Part shown: positions 7,944 through 16,557 of the stretch, one piece after another
Layout: each line of letters starts with the position of its first letter
How positions within the stretch are numbered: the stretch's first letter is position 1
NCBI RefSeq assembly: GCF_001425005.1
Contig: NZ_LMDB01000011.1
Coordinates: forward strand, 1 to 45,059
Reading direction: 5' to 3'
DNA: 45,059 bases
Origin: Duganella sp. Root336D2
GTDB lineage: Bacteria; Pseudomonadota; Gammaproteobacteria; Burkholderiales; Burkholderiaceae_D
Position numbers and translations under genes: made by a program
The notes under the pieces: model-generated
Told to the model about the DNA's origin: nothing
Database searches by the model: none
Seen by the model: the letters and a program-made list of their open reading frames with translations, nothing else

Positions 7944-9455
7944 ATGTCGATCGCAACGTGGGTGTTGTTGGGCGGGTTGATCCTGATTGCGCTGATGCTG
8001 ATCGGAACGCTAGTGGTGCGCTTGCCGCTCAGTGGTGCGATGATCTACCTGGGACTTGGCGTCTTGCTCAGCCCCTATGGCTTTTGCGTCTTGGACCTGG
8101 ATCCGATTGCGCAAGAGGCGTCGTTGGAATTGGTCGCTGAGGCCGCGCTGCTGATCTCCTTGTTTTCTGTTGGCTTGAAGCTAGAGGTGCCGATTCGTGA
8201 CCGCCGATGGATCGCACCGTATCGCCTGGCCTTCCTGTCAATGGCGGTCACGGTGGGCGTGATCGCCGTCATTGGGGTCTATGGCATGGGGTTGCCGCCT
8301 GGCGTGGCCATCTTGCTTGGAGGGATTCTGGCACCCGCCGACCCGGTATTGGCTTCGGCGATCCAGTCCAGGCCCAGGGCCGAGCATGATGCCATGCGTT
8401 TTAGCCTGGCAGGGGAAGGTGCGCTCAATGATGGCACGGCGTTTCCGTTGGTATTGTTGGGACTTGGAATAATGCGACTACACGATTTGGGCGAGTGGGG
8501 ATGGTCCTGGTGGTTGGTGGATGTCTTGTGGTCGACGATCTGCGGCATGTTGATGGGGACGTTGATCGGCGCACTGCTCGGGAAGCTGGTCATCCATTTA
8601 CGCACCAGGCACCACAGCGCGATCGGTATGGATGAATTTCTCTCGCTTGGCGTGATTGCCGTTTCATTTGGTGCAGCCCAGAGTTGCTTGGCATCTGGCT
8701 TCTTGTCGGTATTCTTCGCCGGCCTGGCGCTGCGGCGCGCACGCAATTTTCCGTTGGCGGGAACGATGCCGATGTCCCGTGTTCCCGGTGCGCACGAACA
8801 CGACGCCGCTGATCCCGCGACCCACTCGCATCACGCCAACGCAGTCATTGCGCGGGCCGTCCATGGCGTCAATGAGCAGCTTGAACGGTTCGCCGAACTC
8901 GGCATGGTCATGATGATTGGCGCGATGTTGCCTGCGCCCGGAAGCCTCACCAGTCTGTGGTGGTTTGTACCATTGGTGTTTCTGGTCGTGCGCCCGGCGT
9001 CGGTCGTGCTCGGGATGGCGGGTGCCGGCGTGTCCCGGTACGGGCTGGTCCTGGTCGGTTGGCTCGGCATTCGGCGGATTGGCTCAATATACTACCTGGT
9101 GTTTGCCTTGAATCACGGCGTCGCCGAGGCGTTCGCACCAGAACTGGTGAGTTTGACATTGGGTACTGTGGCTGCATCGATTCTCGCCCATGGGATCACC
9201 GTGCAGCCGTTAATGGCTTGGTACGAGCCACATCCAGCGAAATTAGCGGCCGTTGGAACTCGGCGCCAATGCGGGGCGCGTTTCGGCGTTTGCGGCGCGC
9301 GAATTGCCTCAACGCTTCAATGGTGGCGAGCGCGCAATTGCTGTGCAATGATCAAATGGTTTGCCGAGGCGCGACGGCTGCGCCATTCGCCAAAGAGCAC
9401 CCGTTGTAACGTCGATTCGTCAATGTGTTGGTTCCGCAAGTATTCGACAGCATAG
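7944..9455 (+). CDS. cation/proton antiporter, CPA1 (NhaP-type) family
   Basis: This polytopic inner-membrane protein is predicted to exchange Na+ or K+ for protons. About twelve hydrophobic segments run from residue 3 to about 430. The family core is present as GGILAPADPVLASAIQ followed by AGEGALNDGTAFPLVLLG, matching the (T/A)DPV and E(G)xLND ion-binding region. A histidine-rich cytoplasmic loop (HEHDAADPATHSHHAN) lies near residue 285. The start is the ATG at 7944, preceded by GGGAGCC; a GTG at 7902 would add an arginine-rich lead. Family homology should end soon after HGITVQPLMAWYEP (about 9235). The remaining 70 residues are Cys- and Trp-rich and run antisense over the next gene, so the natural stop has probably been lost by mutation or frameshift. 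Confidence 0.85.
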   Translation: MSIATWVLLGGLILIALMLIGTLVVRLPLSGAMIYLGLGVLLSPYGFCVLDLDPIAQEASLELVAEAALLISLFSVGLKLEVPIRDRRWIAPYRLAFLSMAVTVGVIAVIGVYGMGLPPGVAILLGGILAPADPVLASAIQSRPRAEHDAMRFSLAGEGALNDGTAFPLVLLGLGIMRLHDLGEWGWSWWLVDVLWSTICGMLMGTLIGALLGKLVIHLRTRHHSAIGMDEFLSLGVIAVSFGAAQSCLASGFLSVFFAGLALRRARNFPLAGTMPMSRVPGAHEHDAADPATHSHHANAVIARAVHGVNEQLERFAELGMVMMIGAMLPAPGSLTSLWWFVPLVFLVVRPASVVLGMAGAGVSRYGLVLVGWLGIRRIGSIYYLVFALNHGVAEAFAPELVSLTLGTVAASILAHGITVQPLMAWYEPHPAKLAAVGTRRQCGARFGVCGARIASTLQWWRARNCCAMIKWFAEARRLRHSPKSTRCNVDSSMCWFRKYSTA

Positions 9456-9547
9456 CGCCAGCCATGGGTACGCACCAGATCGATCGCATGGTTCAGATAG
9501 CGAAACTGTTGGACGTCGTACCTTCGATCAGAATAGATGTTCCTCAT
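9317..9547 (-). CDS. small hypothetical protein, member B of the paralogous family (76 aa)
   Basis: No known function. The core WRYAVEYLRNQHIDESTLQR then VLFGEWRSRR aligns with the core of the 70-aa protein at 5908-6120 and the 121-aa protein at 15020-15385. It is basic overall (many Arg and His) and helical. The ATG at 9547 has an excellent ribosome-binding site (GGGAGG, 6 bases upstream). The gene runs convergently into, and overlaps, the C-terminal extension of the antiporter frame. The strong start signals favour this gene as the true one in the overlap. Confidence 0.65.
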   Translation of the reverse strand: MRNIYSDRRYDVQQFRYLNHAIDLVRTHGWRYAVEYLRNQHIDESTLQRVLFGEWRSRRASANHLIIAQQLRARHH

Positions 9548-10012
9548 GATACGCCTCCCTGTGAGTGGGAATGCAGCTTGGATCTGGAAGTCGCCACCAA
9601 TGAGCCCCAGTCGACCCATCCAGCAAACGCAATCCGTTGTTCAAAAAGGGATCCGCACTGCGAACTTACCAAGCTAACACATTGCGAATGCTCCAGCGAT
9701 TGGCATTCTATATTGCAGCAGGTTGTAAGCGACCTGCGCTGCCGTAAGCGTATGTCGGACCATATCATGCTACCTGCAGCGAGGGGCTGCCGACGTTTCA
9801 GCAAACGTCGAGCTGTCGATGCTCGCGTGCAAGGAACACGGCCCGCGGATGATGTGGCGTGTCTGTGACTGGGCACACCGGGACCAACTCGTGTATTGAA
9901 GCGTCGTGTCCCGGCCCGGGTCGATGCGAGCGTTACTGAACATGACGGAAAGTTGTTGGAAATGAGCGACTGGTTGGCGACGCACTCGGCGTGATGGGCG
10001 TAGATTGCTAGG
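9548..10012. other. intergenic stretch without a supported gene
   Basis: 465 bases. It must contain the promoter of the minus-strand gene ending the previous block. No clear gene, RNA or repeat was seen. Confidence 0.5.
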
Positions 10013-10234
10013 ATGTCACGTCGAATCGATCATGCCACTGCGACGAAAATATCGGCAGCCTTCGCTGCCAGGGCCGCGTTTGGTGAACGGTTTGCCTACA
10101 ACTCGGCGCAGTTGGCCGGGCTGCTGCAGCCTTTGGTCAGCGAGGTGTTCGCCCGCCCGATGTGGTTAACGTGCGAGCGCCATGCCATTGCCGGGCCACT
10201 GCCTGACCGGAGAATTGCTGGTAAGCGTTCCTGA
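10013..10234 (+). CDS. possible small hypothetical protein (73 aa)
   Basis: The frame MSRRIDHATATKISAAFAAR... is basic and alanine-rich with a plausible helical N-terminus. Only AGG directly abutting the ATG is seen, so the translation signal is poor. It resembles nothing I can name, and the last 20 residues look like run-on sequence. It may be a chance frame or a decayed gene. Confidence 0.3.
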   Translation: MSRRIDHATATKISAAFAARAAFGERFAYNSAQLAGLLQPLVSEVFARPMWLTCERHAIAGPLPDRRIAGKRS

Positions 10235-10396
10235 TGAAGCATCGTTTGGATTGTGGGTGCCCCGGGAAGTGAATGCGCGCCGGGCTTGATTGGCGGGGGT
10301 TGTTGACAGGCACCCCGTTCGCATGACGTTTCCCGGCATTTTCGTCCGTTTGGGACTACCATACTAGTGATAGCAACGTTACTGAGCTGGAGACAG

Positions 10397-10663
10397 ATGA
10401 TGGCCATTACCAATGCAATCCGGTATAAGGGCTTCTTCCTGGACTGCGAACCCATCAGACAGGGTAATGCGTGCTTCGTTGCGCAGGTCATTATTACACG
10501 CGAGTCTGGCCAGGCATTGGACGAGTATGCATTCCATGAGCTCTGGATGGCCAGGGCAGCGGCGGACGCGGTGTCCTTCGCCAAGGCATGGGGGCGAGAG
10601 TGGATCGACGACCATCTCCAAGCGGCCGACGCCGGCGTCGGTTCAGGCGTACACTTAGTGTGA
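10397..10663 (+). CDS. small hypothetical protein, RYKG-type paralogue (88 aa)
   Basis: Function unknown. The protein starts MMAITNAIRYKGFFLDCEPI and ends with AAADAVSFAKAWGREWIDDH near the C-terminus. It aligns loosely with the 76-aa protein at 13765-13995: a shared opening RY[KR]G...[DE]C..[IV]R, then a beta segment, then a helix ending in ID(D). A GGAG lies 6 bases before the start. The next gene begins 22 bases downstream on the same strand, so the two probably form an operon. Confidence 0.6.
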   Translation: MMAITNAIRYKGFFLDCEPIRQGNACFVAQVIITRESGQALDEYAFHELWMARAAADAVSFAKAWGREWIDDHLQAADAGVGSGVHLV

Positions 10664-10685
10664 GTCACCAATCAGGAGAACCGTC

Positions 10686-11003
10686 ATGAAAGACTCTGGA
10701 CCGGAATTCTCCTTCCGCGGCCTGCCTCTGAGTGCCGAACAGGAATCTGAAATTCAACACTATATTCTTCAACGGAAAAGGCGCGGATTGCGGCCGGAGG
10801 TTGAAGAGCTGCGCGCCATGGTGCACGACATGCTGGAGCCCCCAGCTTGCGAGAATCCCGGTGAGAGAGCCGAAGCCGACGGGGCACATGCCGACGCGGA
10901 ACGCGCTGCCGCCATGGTCGACAACGGTGGCGACCCGATCAGCACGCGCGAGGAACGCACTGCTGTTCGTGAGGCAGAAGCCATGAAGCACTCAAAGTCG
11001 TAA
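10686..11003 (+). CDS. small hypothetical protein (105 aa)
   Basis: No recognised domain. The N-terminal half (GLPLSAEQESEIQHYILQRK then RRGLRPEVEELRAMVHDML) is predicted helical and looks like a small DNA- or protein-binding helix pair. The C-terminal half is acidic and Ala/Glu-rich, probably disordered. CAGGAGAA precedes the ATG by 5 bases. It lies 22 bases after the previous gene, consistent with cotranscription. Confidence 0.6.
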   Translation: MKDSGPEFSFRGLPLSAEQESEIQHYILQRKRRGLRPEVEELRAMVHDMLEPPACENPGERAEADGAHADAERAAAMVDNGGDPISTREERTAVREAEAMKHSKS

Positions 11004-11643
11004 GGGCGCGTCCTGCGGGTGCTGCTGTGTGGAGCGAACGGCTAATTGACCGTGAGTGAGAATGGCGACTGGGGGGTGATCTGTGTGCGTGAGCATGCAG
11101 CAGGGGCCGAAATTGTTAGGTGAATGCCGCTTGTCAGCGTATAGTAGGTAACAGGTACCCAGCCAACATTCCCAGTGTGTGCCGGTCTTCCTCCGCATTG
11201 CAGCCTAACGGCGCAATCGCGTCAAAGTCCCTCATCGACGTGCAGTGGTGTGTTACCTGCGTCTGGCACGCAGTGCCGCGCCGGAAAGGTGGGCTTGCTC
11301 GTCGCTTCCTCCTTTCCGAGTCTGTTCCTGAACGCGAGCGAAGGAGTGCGGCATGCGCCAACATTCAACATCGTGGTTCCAGGGATGGAAAATCCTGCTG
11401 AGGTGTGCCGAATTCAGGTGTCAGGACGGTTCGTTGAAGTTCGCGTCAACCGCCATCCTCAAACATAGGGCGCCGACAGCGGATTGCACGAGCCTTCAGT
11501 GGCCGGATAAGATGACGCGATCGATTGTTTTTCCGGAGGACGCATTCGAATCCTGTGAAGACGCCAATACCGATGCGATGGCGAAGGCCCGGCGTCAGGT
11601 CCAGATAATGAATGGGATCCCGGATAGCTGTGGGAGAAAGATC
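11004..11643. other. intergenic or unresolved stretch
   Basis: 640 bases without a well-supported gene. Two overlapping plus-strand frames lead into the next gene (one from 11353 in the same frame as the 115-aa gene, one ending at 11468), but their composition changes and they lack ribosome-binding sites. They may be remnants. Confidence 0.45.
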
Positions 11644-11991
11644 ATGGAAAGTGCGCGCAATACAGATGCGCGCCAGGAGTCCGATGAAAGCCTGGCTGCG
11701 CAATATGAGATCTCGTTCGATGGGAAGCGTTATGCATTCCGACAGCACCGCTACGACGTGTTCCAGGATGCCTTGCGCTATGCGGTCGCGGAGCACGCCA
11801 AGGTTGACTTCTCGCACGACGAGGCGTTCCAACCGAGCTGGATGGGCGCATATCGCCCCAGCGACGAAGACGAAAGCACGATGAGACTGCATGGTATCGA
11901 CTATATCGAGGGCCACTTCCTCTATGGTGGCTATCGATACGGTCAACTGTGTGACGCGGTCGCGTTTGCCGCAGAACATCCGAACTTGTAA
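11644..11991 (+). CDS. small hypothetical protein (115 aa)
   Basis: No recognised domain. The central part FDGKRYAFRQHRYDVFQDAL and the end YIEGHFLYGGYRYGQLCDAV followed by AFAAEHP look like two copies of a short beta-beta-helix motif (Y-x-Y/F...Y...DA..[YF]A). This suggests an internal duplication. The ATG at 11644 has GGGAGAAAG just upstream. The open frame extends 97 codons further 5', including an ATG at 11512, but the start signals there are weaker. It is soluble and acidic, and it lies 26 bases before the desaturase gene on the same strand. Confidence 0.55.
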   Translation: MESARNTDARQESDESLAAQYEISFDGKRYAFRQHRYDVFQDALRYAVAEHAKVDFSHDEAFQPSWMGAYRPSDEDESTMRLHGIDYIEGHFLYGGYRYGQLCDAVAFAAEHPNL

Positions 11992-12017
11992 GGCCTTGGT
12001 CGCGAAGGAGCGCCGGT

Positions 12018-13202
12018 ATGGAGCAGTATCTGCAATGGCTGGCCGAAGGACTGCTCGCGTTGAGCTGGTGGAAGCTGCTGCTGATCGGGCTGATGACGAC
12101 GCATGTGACGATCGTCGCGGTGACGGTCTACTTGCACCGGTGCCAGACGCATCGCTCGCTGCCATTGCGCCCGCTCGTGGCCCATTGCTTCCGCTTCTGG
12201 CTATGGCTGACGACAGGGATGGTGACGCGCGAGTGGGTGGCGGTGCATCGCTGCCATCACGCCCATTGTGAAAGCGAGAAGGATCCGCACAGCCCAGTGG
12301 TGGTCGGGATCAACCAGGTTCTGTGGCGCGGGGCCGAACTGTACCGGGACGCGACATGCGGTCCTGGGCTGGTGGATCGATACGGCGGTGGTGGACCGGC
12401 CGACTGGCTGGAACGACGGATATACGGCCGCTACACGTGGCAAGGCGTCGGCTTGCTGCTTCTGATCGAACTCGTCTTGTTTGGAGCGCGAGGCCTGACG
12501 CTATGGGCTTGCCAGATGATGTGGATTCCGTTCCTGGCAGCCGGCGTTGTCAACGGTCTGGGCCACTATGCCGGCTATCGCAATTATGACTGCAAGGAAG
12601 CCGCCACCAACATCGTTCCGGTTGGCCTGCTCATTGGCGGAGAAGAGCTGCACAACAATCATCACACTTTTCCAACCTCTGCAAAATTCTCGGTTCGCTG
12701 GTTCGAACTCGATATCGGCTGGGCCTATATCAGCTTGTTGCGGTGGTTGCGCCTGGCAACGCTACGGCGGCCGCCACAGCGACTGATGCGATGCGCGGGA
12801 CAGTTCGTGCCGACACCGGCGACCTTGAAGCTGGTCCTGGGCAATCGTGCGATTCTGATGCGCGAGCTGACAGTCCTGACCCTGGACGTGTTTCGGAATG
12901 AACGCACGGGACTGGCGCAGTTGAGTCCCCACGAGGCGTTGGCCCAGACGAAGCGTTTGCTGCGGCGCGCACCTTGCCGGCTCACGGGAGCGCAAAAGGT
13001 GGCGCTGGAACTGGTGATCGTACACAGTGCACGACTCAATACCATGCATGTGGCGCGGCAGGCGCTGGAGAAGTTATGGGTACGTTCGCCGGCAACGCAG
13101 GAAGAACTCCTGACGGTCTTGCAAAACTGGTGCGTGGATGCCGAGCGCTCCGGTCCGCGCCCCTTGCAGCGATTTGCCCGGCAATTGGCGAGTTATGGAT
13201 AG
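12018..13202 (+). CDS. acyl-CoA / fatty-acid desaturase (DesA-type, delta-9)
   Basis: This integral membrane di-iron desaturase is predicted to introduce a double bond into saturated acyl chains of membrane lipid precursors. It has 394 residues. All three histidine boxes are present: H40RCQTH45, H77RCHH81 and H212NNHH216. Hydrophobic pairs lie at about 12-38 and 142-180. The C-terminal 100 residues are a soluble extension seen in betaproteobacterial members. The start ATG is preceded by AAGGAG. A small gene overlaps its 3' end. Desaturases are often cold-induced, but no regulatory link to the cold-shock gene is visible. Confidence 0.92.
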   Translation: MEQYLQWLAEGLLALSWWKLLLIGLMTTHVTIVAVTVYLHRCQTHRSLPLRPLVAHCFRFWLWLTTGMVTREWVAVHRCHHAHCESEKDPHSPVVVGINQVLWRGAELYRDATCGPGLVDRYGGGGPADWLERRIYGRYTWQGVGLLLLIELVLFGARGLTLWACQMMWIPFLAAGVVNGLGHYAGYRNYDCKEAATNIVPVGLLIGGEELHNNHHTFPTSAKFSVRWFELDIGWAYISLLRWLRLATLRRPPQRLMRCAGQFVPTPATLKLVLGNRAILMRELTVLTLDVFRNERTGLAQLSPHEALAQTKRLLRRAPCRLTGAQKVALELVIVHSARLNTMHVARQALEKLWVRSPATQEELLTVLQNWCVDAERSGPRPLQRFARQLASYG

Positions 13203-13458
13203 TGACATGAATCTTGCATTGCTCCACTCAACGGCGTGCCGGGAATTGCTCAACGAAGGAGACCTGGAGGACGCTGTACGCTATTGCATCGCCCAGGGAA
13301 TTGAACCACCGGTCCCGCCATGCACCCGGCTCTCCTCCGACTACGAGCGGTGCGTGGAAGTGGCAAAGGAAACCTTGTCAGACTACGGCTGGTGGGAAAA
13401 ACGGATAAAGGTCCGAAACACGCGTGAACGCAGGCAGGCTGAAATGCAGGAACGCTAA
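13195..13458 (+). CDS. small hypothetical protein overlapping the desaturase (87 aa)
   Basis: No recognised function. The likely start is the ATG at 13195, which overlaps the last codons of the desaturase; an internal ATG at 13207 just after that stop is an alternative. The overlap suggests translational coupling. The protein (LALLHSTACRELLNEGDLED, then AVRYCIAQGIEPP and a basic Arg-rich tail) is helical and resembles small accessory proteins in this region. It has no membrane segment. Confidence 0.5.
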   Translation: MDSDMNLALLHSTACRELLNEGDLEDAVRYCIAQGIEPPVPPCTRLSSDYERCVEVAKETLSDYGWWEKRIKVRNTRERRQAEMQER

Positions 13459-13764
13459 GGTGCGAAGTCCCGGTCGCCCTCCGGGACTGCCACACGTTGA
13501 TGCGATGTTTTGCGCCGGATCGCGCCGGACTAGCGACGCCTTGGCGAGGCAGTTGCCGCAGCCTTCCGGCTTCCAAGGAACGATTCCAAGCCACGCTGAT
13601 CTGGCGCGCATCGTGTGGGGTGACGGACGCATTCATCCCATGTGGCAGTCGCATGGCAGCCGCGCTGTGTGCAGGGGCGCTGGTTTCCGATAGTGCGAGC
13701 GTGGCGTTCGATGAGCGGCAGAAGTTTTGCAGCAATGAGGTGCGACGTCACGAAGGAGTCGGAC
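13459..13764. other. intergenic stretch without a supported gene
   Basis: 306 bases. No clear gene, RNA or repeat was seen. The Shine-Dalgarno of the next gene is at its right edge. Confidence 0.5.
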
Positions 13765-13995
13765 ATGCGACGCTATCGCGGGTACGAAATTGAATGTTCG
13801 ACAGTCAGGGCGACGTTGGGAAAGCCTAGCGTAAAGTGGTACTGCCAATTGCGCATCAGGAAGTTCGGTGAGCCAATGTCGATGCAATATCAGGTCACGG
13901 TGATCGCCTGGACGATGCGCTCGGCGAGTGTGCTCGGCCTACACCAGGCCAAGGAACGCATCGACGATGTGCTCGGAATCGAATTGCCTGCTTGA
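13765..13995 (+). CDS. small hypothetical protein, RYRG-type paralogue (76 aa)
   Basis: Function unknown. MRRYRGYEIECSTVR followed by KWYCQLRIRKFG resembles the 88-aa protein at 10397-10663 in its opening motif, its beta-rich middle and its closing helix (AKERIDDVLGIELPA). AAGGAGTCGGAC directly precedes the ATG, a strong ribosome-binding site. It is basic, soluble and short. Confidence 0.6.
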   Translation: MRRYRGYEIECSTVRATLGKPSVKWYCQLRIRKFGEPMSMQYQVTVIAWTMRSASVLGLHQAKERIDDVLGIELPA

Positions 13996-14166
13996 GATCC
14001 CTCCGGCGCGAATCGACCAGGTTGCGCGGCGCGGCGCTGGTCAATGCTCTCCGCGCTAACGCAGCTTTCTGCGCCTACCGGTGTTGCCGATCATGCGTGG
14101 ATGGGGGGGGGCGTAGCGCTGCTTCCGGGTGAAAGAGGTGCGTCGGGAGGTGCCGCCATGCGACAT

Positions 14167-14555
14167 CTATCGTGTCGAGGCTCTGCCTCCAAAGTGGGAC
14201 ACCAGCGCCAGCAATTCTTCCATTGCTACGGGCTACGTTAGGCGGATACCATGTGTGCGTGTGCCATCGCTTCTTGACTGCCGGGACCATCCCAGCCGGT
14301 CCATGCAACTATGGGAAGTTCAACGCATTGGGGAAGGGCATGCATGGCAACCGCGGTTTCATAGCCATCCATTTCAGGCATTTGGATGTCGAGGAACACG
14401 ATATCCGCAGGCCAGTCAGCCAGCAAGGCAACCGCTGAAGCGCCGTCATAGGCTACCTTGTTGTCGATGTGAAGGATACTTAGAAACTGGGAAACCATGT
14501 CGACGGCGTCCTTGTTGTCGTCAACCAGCAGCACACGGGCTTTGATTTGATGCAT
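14167..14555 (-). pseudogene. single-domain response regulator (CheY-like), frameshifted and nonsense-mutated
   Basis: The first 100 residues form a receiver domain. The acidic pair is in VLLVDDN, the phospho-acceptor Asp lies in DIVFLDIQMPEMDGYE, and the T/S position is in IVAWTGWDG. The intact frame stops early at 14238. Shifting frame near 14250, the minus strand continues HGIRLT-stop-PVAMEELLALVSHFGG. This is the missing fifth strand and last helix, and the stop (TAG, where AAG would encode Lys) sits exactly at the invariant Lys of the KP motif. Two lesions therefore remove the conserved lysine and alpha-5. The start has a good GGGAGAGAG. No histidine kinase is nearby. Confidence 0.75.
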
Positions 14556-15019
14556 GACTCTCTCCCTGTGCCATCGTGACTCCTTCGCGATGGGCTAGAG
14601 AGGGGCCATCGGTCGGAAGTAGAAGATGCTTGAACATTTCTGTCTCCCATTTGAGTTGATACTTTCAATTTAGGACGACATTCTCGCAACAACCGATCAA
14701 TGACGAAATAGCGGTGCCGGCTCGGCATTAGTGGTGCCATGACAAGACTTGCGCGAGGTTTACGCCTGCGGCAGCGCGGCTGCCGGTTTGATTCCAATGG
14801 AGATTCTGCGAGAGCTTCGATTCTTGGTCACGACCGATTGCTGAACGTTATGGCTGAAATTGTACCTTGGCGACGGCTCATGGATGAAACGCATTAGCCG
14901 TTAGCTGCACATAGGAAACTCCAATGCCGGGATGAGGTTAGGCATGTTAGATTTTCATCTTCAAACAGGTAGTCCATTTTCCATTCGAACCAGAGCCGGG
15001 AACAAATAAGGAGCGCGGA
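14556..15019. other. intergenic stretch without a supported gene
   Basis: 464 bases between divergent genes. No gene or RNA is evident. Confidence 0.5.
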
Positions 15020-15385
15020 ATGGGATCCAGATTGGTAATTGAAGACCGACGGTCGCTTGATGGTTTAACTCAGGTTATTGATGATGCTCTGACGCTGGCT
15101 GATGATTGCGGGTGGAGCTACGCGTTGACATATCTCATAAGTGAACGGGTTCCATCGCAAGTCATACAGCGACTCCTGTCGGGTAATGCACGCGCCAGAA
15201 AGACGGTGATCAACACGGATGTGGCTTTCCCAGACAAATGCTATGGCCGGAAGGGCAGTGATACGGACGAGATGAAGCGCCTATTCGCTGCACTGTGCAT
15301 GCGGCGAACCAGGCTGAAGCCGCGTGCTGCCGACCGTCCGCCAGCGGCATCGCGTCGTAACGGACCGGTCGCGGCAGATGATTGA
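15020..15385 (+). CDS. small hypothetical protein, member C of the paralogous family (121 aa)
   Basis: Function unknown. WSYALTYLISERVPSQVIQR followed by LLSGNARARK is the same core motif found in the proteins at 5908-6120 and 9317-9547. It is the longest of the three, with an N-terminal Asp-rich segment (VIDDALTLADDCG) and a basic, Arg-rich C-terminal tail. AAGGAGCGCGGA lies before the ATG. It is convergent with the next gene. Confidence 0.65.
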   Translation: MGSRLVIEDRRSLDGLTQVIDDALTLADDCGWSYALTYLISERVPSQVIQRLLSGNARARKTVINTDVAFPDKCYGRKGSDTDEMKRLFAALCMRRTRLKPRAADRPPAASRRNGPVAADD

Positions 15386-15413
15386 TTCAGCGATCAAGCA
15401 GTCAGCCGCAGGT

Positions 15414-15659
15414 TTAGAGCTTCTCCAGAAATTCCGTTACGCGCGGATCGTCTGGCAGGAGGACATCACGCATGTCGCCGTCGTAAAAGGCGATTTCATC
15501 GCCATCCTGTAGATTGTCCAGGTGCTTGAAGTAATAAAAATCTTTGGCACGCACGATCAGGTGCGCTTCGTAGCCTTTGGGGGGAAGGGTGCGCGCCAGA
15601 AAGTCCTCGGCGAGTTCCTTTACAGGTAGCGGCTCAGACGGATCCAAGTCCATTTGCAT
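15414..15659 (-). CDS. small hypothetical protein (81 aa)
   Basis: No recognised domain. The protein is acidic (MQMDLDPSEPLPVKELAEDF, then YYFKHLDNLQDGDEIAFYDG and DPRVTEFLEKL) with alternating helix and strand. Only a GAGG lies before the ATG, so the signal is moderate. Its composition is more like a real gene than the neighbouring chance frames. It is convergent with the 121-aa gene. Confidence 0.5.
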   Translation of the reverse strand: MQMDLDPSEPLPVKELAEDFLARTLPPKGYEAHLIVRAKDFYYFKHLDNLQDGDEIAFYDGDMRDVLLPDDPRVTEFLEKL

Positions 15660-15860
15660 GCCTCACTGAGTTAGACCAAGTTAATATTTTGACGATGGCG
15701 CTTCGCGGCGGGAGCAGTAATACCGCGACGTTGCAGGGTGGCGCCCCGGCTTTGTGCCCTCAAATTCATTCTAGCAACATTTCGTTGTATGGGTTGCCTA
15801 CTGTTGACGCCGGCGGAGCGTGTCAATGAATTTGAAACACCTGATTGAATCGGTGAGAGT

Positions 15861-16447
15861 CTAAGTCTCTGGTTTCAGGCAGCTTTTCTCCATGGTTGGC
15901 GGGTTGATCCAGGCTGCCGCTGGAAGCTTCTGAGGCTGCGGCATACGGTGTTTAAAACGGTTTGGTGTGCGCTGAGGCATCTGCCAGCGTAGCTTGTCGT
16001 TGCTGACGCACTTCAGCGGCACGGCCCGTGTGGACACTCTCTGGCGTCATCATGCCGATGCTGCTGGTTATACCAAGTGAAGAACATGGCGCAGTGAGCG
16101 CGCGCGTCTGCCAGCGAACCAAAGCGGGCCAGGAAACCCGGTTGATACTTCATGGTTTTAAACTGCGCCTCCGAATAGGGATTGTCGTCGGAGACGTAAG
16201 GCCTGCTGTGCGACTTAGCGATGCCCAGGTCGTTCAATAACGTAGCCACCGGCTTGGAGCGCATGCTGCTGCCTCGGTCGGCGTGTAAGGTCAGCGCTCC
16301 AGGTTCGATGCATTCCTTGGCGGCCGTGTCGGCAATAAGCTGCTCGGCCAGTTCAGCGGTTTCCTGCTCGGCCACCATCCGGCCAACCACATAGCGGCTG
16401 AAGATATTGAGGATGACATACAAGTGGAAGCACGTTCCTCTAGGTGC
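15861..16447 (-). pseudogene. IS3-family OrfB remnant (frameshifted)
   Basis: The minus strand encodes the second half of an IS3-type transposase: FHLYVILNIFSRYVVGRMVA, LTLHADRGSSMRSKPVATLL, SDDNPYSEAQFKTMKYQPGF and FFTWYNQQHRH. The end is recoverable only by changing frame twice: GMMTPESVHTGRAAEVRQQR to a stop near 15950, then PQPQKLPAAAWINPP to a TAG at 15861. The N-terminal half is missing at 16447. It differs in sequence from the complete IS3 element at the left of the window, so it is a second element. Confidence 0.8.
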
Positions 16448-16454
16448 CTCAAGT

Positions 16455-16557
16455 TATATTGGCACAGGGGGCGGACGAAAAAAACACGGCAAGAGCCATT
16501 TCGGCTACAAGCTGCGCGCCAGTGTAGATAAGCGTTACAAGCTCCTGCGCAGTCATT
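16455..16557 (+). pseudogene. IS5-family transposase internal fragment
   Basis: The plus strand encodes KKHGKSHFGYKLRASVDKRY then KLLR. This is the characteristic block of IS5-type DDE transposases (KHGKSHFGYK...VDK.YKLI). Only about 34 codons remain, joined on the left to the IS3 remnant and on the right to an integrase remnant. Confidence 0.7.

Noticed and set aside
10303..10380. TTGACA-type -35 element before the 88-aa gene
   Set aside because: No matching -10 box at 16-18 bases, so it is not annotated.
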